From positions 825,867 through 889,866 of the forward strand of contig NZ_QKUF01000001.1 in NCBI RefSeq assembly GCF_003253565.1: a DNA stretch of 64,000 nt. The letters are read 5' to 3'. A program made the translations under genes and the position numbers. The notes under the pieces are model-generated. The model was not told where the DNA came from, did not search any database, and saw only the letters and a program-made list of their open reading frames with translations. Shown here piece by piece: positions 1-9,194 of this stretch (position 1 is its first letter; each line of letters opens with the position of its first letter). The DNA comes from Thermosporothrix hazakensis. Lineage in GTDB: Bacteria > Chloroflexota > Ktedonobacteria > Ktedonobacterales > Ktedonobacteraceae.

Positions 1-261
1 GGCGGTACATTCTCCATTTCAAATCTTGGCATGATGGATGTGACCGGCTTCCAGGCGATCATCAACCCGCCCGAGGCCGCCATTCTGGCCGTTGCCTCCA
101 CGCGCAAGACCTTTGTCCCGGTTGATGGACAGCCAGTTCTCCGCGACATTATGCCGCTGACAATCTCTGCTGACCACCGCATTCTGTATGGCGCAATGGT
201 TGCTCGCTTCTTGCAGGAAGTGAAACGTCTGTTGCAGAATCCATACTCACTGCTTGGCTAA
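1..261 (+). CDS. Dihydrolipoamide acyltransferase (E2), C-terminal end, partial
   Basis: The window opens inside this gene; 86 codons and the stop are visible. The frame reads GGTFSISNLGMM, then NPPEAAILAV, then SADHRILYG, which are the hallmarks of the catalytic domain of E2 subunits of 2-oxoacid dehydrogenase complexes (pyruvate, 2-oxoglutarate or branched-chain). The DHR..G motif holds the catalytic histidine for acyl transfer from lipoamide to CoA. The substrate cannot be told from the C-terminus alone. The E3 partner (lpdA) lies about 50 kb away rather than next door. A hairpin terminator follows at once, so this is the last gene of its operon. Confidence 0.9.
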   Translation, partial: GGTFSISNLGMMDVTGFQAIINPPEAAILAVASTRKTFVPVDGQPVLRDIMPLTISADHRILYGAMVARFLQEVKRLLQNPYSLLG

Positions 262-275
262 ACAACGATTGCAGG

Positions 276-300
276 GGGGCGCTATTCAGGGCGCCCCTTC
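276..300 (+). terminator. Intrinsic terminator after the E2 gene
   Basis: A 7-bp perfect stem (ggggcgc 276-282, gcgcccc 291-297) with an 8-nt loop starts 15 bases after the E2 stop and is followed by a modest T-rich tail. Confidence 0.6.
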
Positions 301-560
301 TGTCCCCTTTCATGACTCCCTCCCCGGCATCCCTCCCGCTCTTGCCTGCTACCGCTTCTACATGTTACAGTGAGGGAAGGACAGCATGCTATTCTCATAT
401 TTTGAGCAGGGAAAAGAGAGGACACGCTTTCATACACCGCTGGACATTCTCTTCAGGTCAACGTTTATCTATCCTGGAACGTTTTTTTTCTAACCTTTTC
501 CTTCGGTATAGCGTATTAGACAATGAACACGTGTCTTCGCTTAGAAAAGAGGGTATCTCT

Positions 561-1139
561 ATGAGCATACATTCCAATCAAGACCCAAATCAGGACCCTT
601 ACGGCTACGGAGGCTATAGCGGCGGATACAGTTCGCCTTCACAGAACCAGTCCAGTTCTCAGGATCCCTACGGGGGATACGCCAATCAGGAGACGGGAGG
701 ACAACAGCAGCAGCAACAACAGCAGCAGCGGGTGTATCAGCCACCACGCAGCGTCACAGCGCGTCACCAGGCTTACACCTCATCGGCAAGCGGCATGTCC
801 GGGCGCAAGGCTGCCGTCTGGAGTTATGCGCTTGGCCCCTTCTCCGGAATTTACTTTCTGCTTAAGGAGCGGACAAACCAGTTTGTGCGTTTTGCGGCGG
901 CTCAGTCAACCGTTTTCTCTCTGTCAGTCCTTATCATTTACCTTATCCTGACCCTTATTCCAAGCATTCCAGTACTTGGTTTTCTGCTCGGGCCGTTCCT
1001 TGCCTGTGTCACACCGCTCTTCCTGGGCGTTTCGGCGCTCCTGTGGATTCTCTTGATGTTTACATCCTATCGGGGTTCGCAGTTCCGCATTCCCTTCCTG
1101 GCCGATTTTGCCGAACGGTTAGCCGGGCGGCGCAGGTGA
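561..1139 (+). CDS. DUF4870-type membrane protein with Gln-rich N-terminus
   Basis: A 192-residue protein. The first 55 or so residues are low complexity (Gly/Tyr/Ser/Asp, then a run of nine Gln) and probably disordered. Residues from about 75 resemble DUF4870: a short lead-in (RKAAVWSYALGP), the signature KERTNQFVRFAAAQS, two or three hydrophobic helices and a C-terminal FRIPFLADFAERL, all typical of this small integral membrane family of unknown function. The start at 561 is chosen because it has gaggg just upstream; the frame stays open upstream to 312, but that extension looks non-coding. It is a single-gene unit convergent with the next gene, with a shared terminator. Confidence 0.75.
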   Translation: MSIHSNQDPNQDPYGYGGYSGGYSSPSQNQSSSQDPYGGYANQETGGQQQQQQQQQRVYQPPRSVTARHQAYTSSASGMSGRKAAVWSYALGPFSGIYFLLKERTNQFVRFAAAQSTVFSLSVLIIYLILTLIPSIPVLGFLLGPFLACVTPLFLGVSALLWILLMFTSYRGSQFRIPFLADFAERLAGRRR

Positions 1140-1158
1140 GGTTATACCAGAAGAAAAG

Positions 1159-1190
1159 AGGCGAGCCCTTACGAACTCGCCTCCTGTTTT
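1159..1190. terminator. Bidirectional terminator between convergent genes
   Basis: Stem aggcgag (1159-1165) / ctcgcct (1176-1182), with T-rich flanks on both strands (ctgtttt on plus, cttttctt on minus). It serves the DUF4870 gene and the minus-strand pseudokinase gene. Confidence 0.7.
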
Positions 1191-1196
1191 GTTGCG

Positions 1197-2789
1197 CTAG
1201 ACGCTGCAATATTGTTGAAAGGTCTTGGCAAACGCCATCACATTGGGGAAACGATCTTGCGGATCTTTTGCCAGTGCCTTTAACAGGACGGAGTTGACAT
1301 AAGCAGGCACCATCGGATTGAACGCGCTTGGCGGCTGTGGTTGCATGTTCATATGCAGGTGCTTTAAGGTCTGCTCCGAGGTTCCCTGAAACAGAGGGCG
1401 CCCGGTCAGCAGCTCATAGATGATAGCCGCCAGCCCATACTGATCTGATGCCGGGGATGTCTGCCCTAGCCAGCGCTCCGGGGCTATATAGGGATACGCG
1501 TCGGCACTATGCGAGAAGAAAGAGCCATCCTGCGTGATTGCAAAGTCGGCCAGCAAAATATGCATCTTATCCAGGCTCTCGGCCTGCCCGCGAAGGAGCA
1601 AGTTCGACAACTTGAAGTTCTGATACGTCACCTGACGATTATGGACAAATTGTAGCGCATCTGCAAGCTGTAACAGAATCGGCAGAATCTCCTGTGAGGA
1701 GAACATGCGATTCTCCCCTCGCTGCCATAACCATTGTTTCAGCGATCCCTCCGCGCACAAAGGCATAGTTTTATAAATAAATGGAACGCCACTGATATAA
1801 GATTTGCCTGTATTCAACACGGGCAAAATATGCGGATGCTTTAAGGGATCTAGCAACTCTGCTTCCAACTCAAAAATATTGGACTCTTCTAGTTGCCCCT
1901 CCATCATTGCATAAGGAATCGCATTCGTCTGGTATGCCTTCAGCGCAATATCACGTTCCCGCAGGCGATCATAGGTCTGATACACATTTGCCCCTATCAA
2001 TGTTCTGACACGATAGCGGCCCAGATCCTGCCCCTCAAGCGAGAGCGGCTGTATCTGTTTTGGTTGTGGCAACTGCTGACTATTCTCAAAACCAGAACGA
2101 GAGGGAATAGGTGCTGATGGCGTGAAAAGGGGCGCTGCCTCCTGTGTTCCAAGCTGCATGGCATCAGTCGTTACAAATGGCATTTGCTGCGGAAAAAGCG
2201 GCTCTGGTGTGGAGGGGGAAGGCGGCGTCAAGATCGGTGACGACTGCACTGGCATTCCATGCGGCTCCTGCGGACGAATCAACGAGATAGCAGGCGAGAT
2301 CGCATGAAACGAATCCGAGTTCCCTCTGCTGCTTCCCGGTCGAGGTGGGATTGGCACTGTACGTTGAGACCGAAGTGCTGATGGAGGTCCCTGCTTGACC
2401 AGCAGGCGAATCAGGGGCACCTTACGATCATACCGCTGCTCGATCTGAGTCAACAAGCGCTGTAAAAAAAAGCGCTCATTCGCTTCGTCCTGACCTACAA
2501 TCACGGCAAGTGGATTATATCCACCGCGCAAAAAAAGGGTGAAGGCATCGAGCGCCTTCGGGACGAGCACCGGTCGATACCGAGCCATAAATAGAACTCT
2601 TTCGATGTAGCGGGCGCGGGAATCCACTGCATCGATCACCAATACATGTTGTGCCACACTTCCCTGTATGCTTCCCGGCATACTCAGCTCTGTCTGCTCT
2701 ATGCGTTGCAATAGAGAGAGTAAAGGAGTTTGAATGGCTTCAGGTTGCTCAAATGAAAACGGGATCTCGTGCGATTCTAGATTCATCAT
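1197..2789 (-). CDS. Receiver-like domain fused to a probable Ser/Thr pseudokinase
   Basis: A 530-residue protein in three parts. Residues about 47-132 look like a degenerate response-regulator receiver (QHVLVIDAVDS...VIVGQD) with no clear phospho-acceptor Asp. Residues 133-250 are a Pro/Ser-rich linker. Residues about 257-527 follow the protein kinase fold: the ATP-binding Lys is kept (IALK, Lys284) and the APE-like motif is kept (APERWLG), but the glycine-rich loop is lost (LIGANVYQTY), the catalytic HRD Asp is replaced (YQNFKLSN, Asn391) and DFG reads DFA. Catalysis is therefore unlikely, and a scaffold or ATP-sensing role is inferred. The RBS aggag precedes the start. It is encoded alone between terminators. 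Confidence 0.8.
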   Translation of the reverse strand: MMNLESHEIPFSFEQPEAIQTPLLSLLQRIEQTELSMPGSIQGSVAQHVLVIDAVDSRARYIERVLFMARYRPVLVPKALDAFTLFLRGGYNPLAVIVGQDEANERFFLQRLLTQIEQRYDRKVPLIRLLVKQGPPSALRSQRTVPIPPRPGSSRGNSDSFHAISPAISLIRPQEPHGMPVQSSPILTPPSPSTPEPLFPQQMPFVTTDAMQLGTQEAAPLFTPSAPIPSRSGFENSQQLPQPKQIQPLSLEGQDLGRYRVRTLIGANVYQTYDRLRERDIALKAYQTNAIPYAMMEGQLEESNIFELEAELLDPLKHPHILPVLNTGKSYISGVPFIYKTMPLCAEGSLKQWLWQRGENRMFSSQEILPILLQLADALQFVHNRQVTYQNFKLSNLLLRGQAESLDKMHILLADFAITQDGSFFSHSADAYPYIAPERWLGQTSPASDQYGLAAIIYELLTGRPLFQGTSEQTLKHLHMNMQPQPPSAFNPMVPAYVNSVLLKALAKDPQDRFPNVMAFAKTFQQYCSV

Positions 2790-3256
2790 GGTCCTTTGCT
2801 CCTAACGTTCCTTGCTTGCGTCGCAAAATCGTCGGCTCCCCCTGGCTGGCAAATAGATTTGTGTACCCTTTGTCCCTTTCCCTACCTCACCGCACGTACC
2901 GCCCTGTTTTCTCTCCTCGCTTCCATCTCTATACATCAATATACGTCCCTTACGAATGCATTTTCCCCGCTCAACTCCACGCGTTTTCCTGTACAGGATG
3001 ATACAGATAAACACAACATAAAATCAGTATACAATTAAAATCGTGTTTATGCACGTCTATTTATTCAGTTTCCTGATACTTTCTACAAAGTCCAGCTCTT
3101 CCCTCACTACCTATTCTAGTGGTTTAGCCCTTTTCTATTCCGCTCTTTCTTCTTCCCAATAATACCATACATTACCCTTAAATATCCATGATCTTATCAT
3201 CTATAACGAGCTTTTTCCTCTTTAATCACACCCTCTTTTTCATCTACCGGTGCCCG
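2790..3256. other. AT-rich intergenic region, no gene seen
   Basis: This stretch lies between the start of the pseudokinase gene and the terminator of the aldehyde dehydrogenase gene, so it should hold the pseudokinase promoter on the minus strand. Short ORFs here have no family resemblance or good RBS. I could not fix a promoter by eye. Confidence 0.5.
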
Positions 3257-3299
3257 AAAAAGTGGGAGGAGATAGCAAACAGCCATGCACTATCCCCTC
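3257..3299 (-). terminator. Terminator of the aldehyde dehydrogenase gene
   Basis: On the minus strand a stem of gagg-x-gatag type (3266-3275 with 3290-3299, one internal mismatch) is followed by CCCACTTTTT, just downstream of the stop at 3308. Confidence 0.65.
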
Positions 3300-3307
3300 G
3301 TGCATCT

Positions 3308-4792
3308 CTAACGGGTACTGATCCAGACTGTCTTGAGCTGGGTATAGGCATCAAGCACAGCATGGCCCATCTCACGACCATATCCGCTTTGTTTGTAGCC
3401 GCCAAATGGTGCGGCCGCATCAAACATATTGTACGTGTTCACCCAGACCACACCCGCCTTGAGCGTCGCAGCCATTCGATGCGCGATCTTGATATTGTTT
3501 GTCCAGACGCCCGCGGCAAGCCCATACATGCTTTTATTCGCTCGGGCCGCCAGTTCGTCCACACTTTCAAAAGGCAATGCGACAACAACCGGACCAAAAA
3601 TCTCTTCACGCGCAATCGTCATATCATCATGTACGTGATCAAAAATGGTCGGTTGAAGAAAAAAGCCCTTTAACGTCTCGCTTTGTGGGCACTTGCCACC
3701 GGTTAGCAGCGTTGCCCCTTCCTCTTTGCCCCGCTCAATATAGGAGGCGACTCGTTGCCTCTGTTCCTCAGAGACCAACGGACCAAGCTCGGTATCGGGA
3801 GAGATGCCAGGCCCGATTTTCATCTGCTGGGCATACGAGCACAGGCCATCAACAACCTGCTCGTAGACCGATTGATGCACAAATAGGCGGCTCCCGGCTG
3901 TACAAACCTGCCCTTGATTGAAGAAGACCGCATTCATTGCCCCACGAATAGCATACTTCAAATCGGCATCCTGGAAGATAATGTTTGGCGACTTGCCACC
4001 CAGTTCCAGCGTCACCTTTTTCAGGTTACCCGCGCTGGCCTGCACGATCTTTCGCCCGACCTCGGTTGAACCGGTAAAGGCGATTTTATCCACGTCGGGG
4101 TGTGCTGCAAGGGCTGACCCGGCTGTTTCGCCAAAGCCCGGCACAATATTGACGACGCCTTCAGGAAAGCCCGCCGCGCAGATCAATTCACCGAGACGGA
4201 GCGCGGAAAGCGGCGTCTGTTCTGCCGGTTTTAAGACGCAGGTGTTGCCACAGGCCAGCGCCGGAGCGAGCTTCCATGCCGCCATCTGCAAGGGAAAATT
4301 CCAGGGGATAATCTGCCCGATCACGCCAAGCGGCTCACGCAGCGTATAGGTAAACATATTGGGAATAGAGACAGGGATTGTCTCCCCTTCCAGTTTCGTC
4401 GCCCACCCGGCAAAATAACGGAAATGATCCACGGCCAGCGGGACATCAACCGCACGAGCATATTTAATCGGTTTGCCGTTGTCCAGGGTTTCCAGCTCTG
4501 CAAACTCTTCCGCATGCTGCTCCAGCAGATCAGCCAGTTTCCAGAGCAATGCGCCGCGCTGAGAAGGGGTCATCTTCGGCCAGGCCCCGCTTTCAAAAGC
4601 GTTGCGAGCAGCAGCAACTGCACGATTAATATCTTCGCTTTCCCCTTCAGCAACCTCTGCCAGAACCTCACCGGTCGCAGGGTTAAGCGAAGAGAACGTC
4701 TTTCCGCTTGCCGCTTCCACCCATTCCCCACCAATCAACATTTTCACTGGCCTCTGTTGAAGAAATGCGTTTAGCACCTTGCTTGTTGTCAT
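3308..4792 (-). CDS. NAD(P)-dependent aldehyde dehydrogenase
   Basis: A 494-residue, full-length member of the ALDH superfamily, oxidising an aldehyde to its carboxylate in the cytoplasm. Visible motifs in order: PWNFPLQM (nucleotide-binding region), KPAEQTPLSA (cofactor-binding Lys), FTGSTEVG, ELGGKSPNI (general-base Glu), FFNQGQVCTAGSR (nucleophilic Cys), EEIFGPV and the C-terminal PFGGYKQSGYGRE. It is closest in style to the ALDH1/betaine-aldehyde group. The substrate cannot be read from the sequence. The start has agagagg upstream. The gene is divergent from the WD40 kinase gene with about 260 bases between them, and has its own terminator. Confidence 0.93.
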   Translation of the reverse strand: MTTSKVLNAFLQQRPVKMLIGGEWVEAASGKTFSSLNPATGEVLAEVAEGESEDINRAVAAARNAFESGAWPKMTPSQRGALLWKLADLLEQHAEEFAELETLDNGKPIKYARAVDVPLAVDHFRYFAGWATKLEGETIPVSIPNMFTYTLREPLGVIGQIIPWNFPLQMAAWKLAPALACGNTCVLKPAEQTPLSALRLGELICAAGFPEGVVNIVPGFGETAGSALAAHPDVDKIAFTGSTEVGRKIVQASAGNLKKVTLELGGKSPNIIFQDADLKYAIRGAMNAVFFNQGQVCTAGSRLFVHQSVYEQVVDGLCSYAQQMKIGPGISPDTELGPLVSEEQRQRVASYIERGKEEGATLLTGGKCPQSETLKGFFLQPTIFDHVHDDMTIAREEIFGPVVVALPFESVDELAARANKSMYGLAAGVWTNNIKIAHRMAATLKAGVVWVNTYNMFDAAAPFGGYKQSGYGREMGHAVLDAYTQLKTVWISTR

Positions 4793-4955
4793 AGAAGAAC
4801 CTCTCTGTTCTACGCTGATATCCCTTTCTCTTTTCCGATCTCCACAGTGGTACGGAACGCCAGAAACATCCTGCTATGCTTATAACAGATTCAGCCGCAA
4901 AGAGCAAGCGCCAGATCATTCTATATTGCTTTTGCAGCTCGCTCGACAGGCCAGA

Positions 4956-4976
4956 GCAGCATTTTTTGTATGCTGC
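4956..4976. repeat. Perfect inverted repeat in divergent promoter region
   Basis: The arms gcagcat (4956-4962) and atgctgc (4970-4976) flank a 7-nt spacer about 80 bases upstream of the kinase start. It could be an operator or an RNA hairpin; nothing visible decides between these. Confidence 0.35.
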
Positions 4977-5055
4977 AAAACTAACTACTAGATTTTTCTC
5001 ACGAATCTAAGTAAAATAGATAATGCAACCTGAACATGAAGGTAGCTCTTTTTTT

Positions 5056-6942
5056 ATGACAACATCTACGCATCGTTATTGCCCGCAATGTGGCGCGGCC
5101 AATGAGCCGTCAGCAAGCCACTGCTTCGCTTGCAATCACTCACTCATACAGGAACTGGAACGGCCCGAACAGATCGAAAGTAGCGATCATATTGTGTTGC
5201 ACCATCTTTTTAAGGATCGCTATTATATTCTTGAACAGCTCGGGACCGGAGGCTTTGGCGCGGTCTATAAGGCCAGAGATACGCAGCAAGATGACAGGCT
5301 GGTCGCAATTAAAGAGATCAGGCTGGCAGGACTTTCCCCGCAGGAGGTCATCGATGCGACCGACGCATTCAACCGGGAAGTTCAGATCCTCTCAGACGTG
5401 CGGCATCCACAGATTCCCCGTCTCTATGCTCACTTTACCGACCCCTTGAACTGGTATCTTGTCATTGATTTTATTGAAGGGGAAACGATCATTGACCTGC
5501 GTAATAAAATCCCGGAGAAAAGACTACCGATCGAGCAGGTAATTCATATTGGTATTCAGGTGTGCTCTATTCTTGAATATTTGCACTCACAACAACCACC
5601 GATAATCTATCGCGATATCAAGCCAGATAACCTGATTCAGACGCCCTCAGGGACAATCTTTCTCATTGATTTCGGCGTTGCTCGACGCTACAAGCCCGGT
5701 AAGCCTCGTGATACCATCGCCTTCGGCTCTCCCGGCTATGCGGCACCTGAGCAATACGGCAGAGCCCAGACCACAGCCCGCTCTGACCTCTACAGCCTGG
5801 GGGCTACCCTGCACACGCTCCTGACCGGCATCGACCCAGAAGCAAACCCATTTCACTTTACATTGCCAGAGCTTCCCACACAATATGCCGAGCTGGCCCA
5901 CCTGATCGAGCAGCTTGTCTCTCAGGACAGTGAACAGCGCCCCGAAAGCGCGGTAGAGGTAAAAGCGGCGCTGGAAAAACTGGCACAACAGGTACCCGTT
6001 CCCGGCCTGCTCACGCTCTCGACGAGGGGGGTGACCACCTGCATCTATCGACAACATCAGGCAGAGGTTCACGTACTCTCCTGGTCTCCTGATAGCAAGT
6101 ACATCATCTCAGCAGCCAGCGAGGGAGCAGTGCATCTTTGGGAGGCCAACAGTGGGAAGAAGATGTATGAATATAAAGGCCACAGTGATCGCGTTACTGC
6201 AATCGCCTGGTCCCCAACCGGGGACTATATCGCTTCGGCCAGCCTTGACTACACGCTGCATATGTGGGCTCCTTACACCTCGTTCGCTACCTCACTTGCC
6301 CGAATTCTGGGCCTCAAGCGCTTTGTTCTGGAAAAATGGGAGCCCATTACCTGGGCTCTGGCATGGTCCCCGGACGGGAATCAACTGGCGGCAGGCGGAG
6401 AAAGCTGTCAGGTGAAAATCTGGGAGATGTCAGAGCTTAGATTGACCTCAACCTATGAAAAACACGCAGATACCGTGCTGGCTCTCGCGTGGTCCCCGGA
6501 TCAAAGCTATATCGCCTCCGCAGGCAATGACGATACACTGCGCATCTGGTCTCCACACACCAACACGCAGAAATACACGCTTCGGCGTCCTGGCTCCCAC
6601 GTTACTGCCCTGGCCTGGTCTCCCAATAGCCGCTTGCTCGCCTTTGGCTGGCAGCATCATCCCATCACCCTCTGTGACCATATCGGGCAGCAGACATATA
6701 CGCTACCGCATAGCCCTCAGGACGGCGTTAACAGTCTGACCTGGTCGCCTGATGGGCGCTTTCTGGCAGCCAGCACCACGATTGAACGCTTCATTCGGGT
6801 GTGGGACATGACCACAATGCAGCTTATCTATACCTATGATCGGCACAATGGCCCGATTCGCGCCCTGGCCTGGTCTCCCGATGGTCGCTTTGTCGCTTCA
6901 GGAGGGCAGGATAAGCTAATCCATATCTGGCAGGCACACTGA
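5056..6942 (+). CDS. Zinc-ribbon Ser/Thr protein kinase with WD40 propeller
   Basis: A 628-residue protein. It starts with a double-CxxC zinc ribbon (YCPQCG..HCFAC), followed by a complete Hanks-type kinase domain: glycine loop LGTGGFGAVY, AIKEI (Lys86), IYRDIKPDN catalytic loop, DFGVAR and GSPGYAAPEQYG. After residue about 335 come seven WD40 repeats, each with the signature (A/S/T)WSPxxxx and ending in xxW or similar, enough for one seven-blade propeller; the fifth blade lacks the Trp. No transmembrane helix is visible, so it is probably cytoplasmic, with the propeller recruiting substrates. An upstream ATG at 5023 is in frame but has no RBS; gaagg precedes 5056 at a rather long spacing, so the start is moderately sure. 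Confidence 0.9.
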   Translation: MTTSTHRYCPQCGAANEPSASHCFACNHSLIQELERPEQIESSDHIVLHHLFKDRYYILEQLGTGGFGAVYKARDTQQDDRLVAIKEIRLAGLSPQEVIDATDAFNREVQILSDVRHPQIPRLYAHFTDPLNWYLVIDFIEGETIIDLRNKIPEKRLPIEQVIHIGIQVCSILEYLHSQQPPIIYRDIKPDNLIQTPSGTIFLIDFGVARRYKPGKPRDTIAFGSPGYAAPEQYGRAQTTARSDLYSLGATLHTLLTGIDPEANPFHFTLPELPTQYAELAHLIEQLVSQDSEQRPESAVEVKAALEKLAQQVPVPGLLTLSTRGVTTCIYRQHQAEVHVLSWSPDSKYIISAASEGAVHLWEANSGKKMYEYKGHSDRVTAIAWSPTGDYIASASLDYTLHMWAPYTSFATSLARILGLKRFVLEKWEPITWALAWSPDGNQLAAGGESCQVKIWEMSELRLTSTYEKHADTVLALAWSPDQSYIASAGNDDTLRIWSPHTNTQKYTLRRPGSHVTALAWSPNSRLLAFGWQHHPITLCDHIGQQTYTLPHSPQDGVNSLTWSPDGRFLAASTTIERFIRVWDMTTMQLIYTYDRHNGPIRALAWSPDGRFVASGGQDKLIHIWQAH

Positions 6943-6954
6943 TCTATCACTGCC

Positions 6955-6979
6955 GGGAGTGGCGGTGACGTCCACTCCC
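6955..6979. terminator. Hairpin between convergent genes
   Basis: Perfect 8-bp stem gggagtgg (6955-6962) / ccactccc (6972-6979) between two gene ends. T-runs are weak, so termination is likely but not certain. Confidence 0.5.
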
Positions 6980-6991
6980 TGTTCAATATGC

Positions 6992-7405
6992 CTATACAAC
7001 CAGCTTACCCCCGAGTTGCGCCACCCAGTCCAGCGTATCCTGACAGCTCCATAGCTCAACAATTTGTCCATTCTCAATACGCACAAAATCCATCCCGGTC
7101 AGCGTTACCCGACGGCCTGTGGGAGCAAGCCCGGCAAATGATCCCCTATGAAGCGCTTCCAGCCGAAAGCGAAAGGCCACCATATCGCCCTCTCCTATCA
7201 TATGCTCAACCTGATACCGAATGTCGGAGAAGGCGGCACGAAAAAGGCCAAGCGCATGCTTCACGCCAGCGGGTCCTCTCTCCTGTTCAGGGTGCATATG
7301 ATCGATGAAATCGGGGGAAATAACAGTATCAACGATCGCCAGATCAGCGCCATTGTAGAGTTTCAAGTATTGCCAGACAAGGGCCTTATTTGCTTCGATG
7401 CTCAT
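6992..7405 (-). CDS. SnoaL-like / ester-cyclase family protein
   Basis: A 137-residue protein of the NTF2-like SnoaL superfamily. It opens with ANKALVWQYLKLYNGADL, continues with VISPDFIDHMH and GPAGVKHALGLFRAAFSD, and closes with TGMDFVRIENGQIVELWSCQD. This is the usual pattern of bacterial ester cyclase/SnoaL-like proteins, an alpha+beta cone with a hydrophobic pocket. Most bacterial members have no assigned substrate, and none can be assigned here. The RBS ggagg stands 9 bases before the ATG. It is convergent with the WD40 kinase gene and divergent from the following flavoenzyme gene. Confidence 0.8.
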   Translation of the reverse strand: MSIEANKALVWQYLKLYNGADLAIVDTVISPDFIDHMHPEQERGPAGVKHALGLFRAAFSDIRYQVEHMIGEGDMVAFRFRLEALHRGSFAGLAPTGRRVTLTGMDFVRIENGQIVELWSCQDTLDWVAQLGGKLVV

Positions 7406-7623
7406 GTCGGTTATCCTCCCTCATTTCAGAGCTGCTTTCTTCAGCAATTACACGTCCTTGTGATAAAGACATCATAGCGCACTTGCTCCCCCTCTGGCTA
7501 GAGGAGCGACCGGGAATAATCGCGCCCGCCCTATTGTTCTCTTCTATGAAAAAGGCAATATATAAACCGGCATCGTCCGGCTTTTTTATGGAAAAAATTA
7601 TCTTTTCTGGAGGAATATAGAGC

Positions 7624-8754
7624 ATGCAGAAAGGGCAGGAAAAAGCTTCTGAAGAGGTTCTCCCCAAACAGTCTATTCCTCTGCTTTTCCAGCCATTCCA
7701 GCTCCGTGATATTCAACTCCGCAATCGCATTATGGTTGCCCCCATGTGCCAGTATTCGTCGGTTGACGGCTTTGCGAACGACTGGCACTTTGTTCATCTA
7801 GGAGGCTTCGCTATCGGAGGAGCGGCGCTGGTTATGACCGAAGCAACAGCCGTTGAGCCACGCGGGCGCATCTCGCCTCAGGACCTGGGTATTTACAAAG
7901 ATGAGCATATTGAAGGGCTCAGTCGCATTACCCGCTTCCTCAAAGAGCAAGGAGCAGTTCCAGCGATTCAGCTTGCGCATGCTGGGCGCAAGGCCAGCAC
8001 CTACCGCCCCTGGGCCCCGGAATATGGTGCTGTCCCGGAAGGGCAGGGAGGCTGGCAGCCAATCGCCCCAAGTGCTGAAGCCTTCTCAGCCGACCACGCT
8101 TATCCGCATGAGCTTACGCGCGAAGAGATTACTGAGATCGTGCAGGCATTCCAGAAAGGGGCACAACGGGCCCTCGCAGCAGGCTTCGAGGTGCTTGAGC
8201 TTCATGGAGCGCATGGCTATCTTATTCACGAGTTTCTGTCGCCGCTCTCAAACCACCGTACGGATGAATATGGCGGCAGTCTGGAAAACCGCATGCGCTT
8301 CTTGCTTGAAGTGGTTGACGCGACACGTGCGATTATGCCCGAGCGGCTTCCTCTGCTTGTCCGTCTATCCGCGACCGATTGGACAGAGAACGGGCTAACG
8401 GTTGAAGAAACCGCCCAGATCTCCAAAGCGCTAAAGCATCATGGCGTCGATCTTGTTGATGTCTCATCTGGCGGCAACGTCGCGACTGCGAAGATACCAA
8501 CCGCGCCCGGTTATCAGGTTCCGCTCTCTGAGCATGTGCGTCGAGAAGCCGGGATTCCAACGGCAGCGGTCGGCCTGATTACGGAGCCCGAGCAGGCAAA
8601 CGAGATTCTTGTTCAGGAACAGGCCGATATCATTGCACTGGGCCGCGTGCTATTGCGCGATCCTCATTGGCCACTTCGTGCCGCGCACGCCCTGCATTAC
8701 GATATCGCATGGCCGAAACAATACGAACGAGCCAAACTTCCCCTTGTCCCTTAA
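7624..8754 (+). CDS. NADH:flavin oxidoreductase, old yellow enzyme family (YqjM-like)
   Basis: A 376-residue FMN-dependent TIM-barrel enzyme that would reduce activated alkenes with NAD(P)H. Motifs seen: LRNRIMVAPMCQYS (the Cys tunes the FMN potential in the YqjM subgroup), GRISPQDLGIY, IQLAHAGRKAST (substrate-binding His), ELHGAHGYLIHEFLSP, NHRTDEYGGSLENRMRF and, near the end, ADIIALGRVLLRDPHWP. The order and length match YqjM-like ene-reductases. A strong RBS (ggagg) precedes the ATG. It is a single-gene unit closed by a strong terminator. Confidence 0.93.
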   Translation: MQKGQEKASEEVLPKQSIPLLFQPFQLRDIQLRNRIMVAPMCQYSSVDGFANDWHFVHLGGFAIGGAALVMTEATAVEPRGRISPQDLGIYKDEHIEGLSRITRFLKEQGAVPAIQLAHAGRKASTYRPWAPEYGAVPEGQGGWQPIAPSAEAFSADHAYPHELTREEITEIVQAFQKGAQRALAAGFEVLELHGAHGYLIHEFLSPLSNHRTDEYGGSLENRMRFLLEVVDATRAIMPERLPLLVRLSATDWTENGLTVEETAQISKALKHHGVDLVDVSSGGNVATAKIPTAPGYQVPLSEHVRREAGIPTAAVGLITEPEQANEILVQEQADIIALGRVLLRDPHWPLRAAHALHYDIAWPKQYERAKLPLVP

Positions 8755-8762
8755 CAGTGAAG

Positions 8763-8794
8763 GAGCCACCTGACGGCAAAGGTGGCTCTTTTTT
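8763..8794 (+). terminator. Strong intrinsic terminator after the flavoenzyme gene
   Basis: Perfect 8-bp stem gagccacc (8763-8770) / ggtggctc (8781-8788) followed by six T. Confidence 0.9.
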
Positions 8795-8895
8795 CTGCCT
8801 GGCTCCCTTCCCCCTGGATCACATAGCCAATATGGTGATATTTCTGATAGCGCTGTTCCCGCATCAACAGACACGTCCTTGAGTTCTTTCAGATG

Positions 8896-9030
8896 TCACA
8901 ACAATGCCGCTTTCAAGGCCTCAGCAGTCCGCTGCTGATCCGTATATGTCCCGCCGAGGAGTTCCTTCACCAGCTCATCAACAATTCCAGCGTCATACAA
9001 ACGCTTTGTGCTGCTGCTACATGTCCACCA
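8896..9030 (-). pseudogene. Possible decayed C-terminal gene fragment
   Basis: In the 440-base gap between two plus-strand genes, the minus strand has a 44-codon open stretch that ends in TGA and reads like the end of a real protein: LYDAGIVDELVKELLGG, then YTDQQRTAEALKAALL. Upstream the frame is closed at once and no start with an RBS is seen; the neighbouring frame carries DRLVMVDM and a stop. It looks like the tail of a decayed gene. The family was not recognised. Chance is not excluded over so short a stretch. Confidence 0.25.
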
Positions 9031-9194
9031 TCACAAGCCGATCCATACACGGACTCCCACTATTTTGCAATCGATGCCGCATTCACCACTCTTTCCGCCT
9101 CTTCCAATAGGGCAAATGTCCCTTTTCTTTACGCCACAAACAACGTAATATTGAAACAGTACTATCTCTAGAGAAAAACACAGGGTAGCAGACC

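Noticed and set aside
7567..7590. Terminator-like ccgg-N6-ccgg plus T-run in the flavoenzyme leader
   Set aside because: The stem is only 4 bp, too short to support a claim of attenuation.
8893..9171. Plus ORF of 92 codons
   Set aside because: No RBS and no resemblance; the minus strand of the same stretch looks more like former coding sequence.
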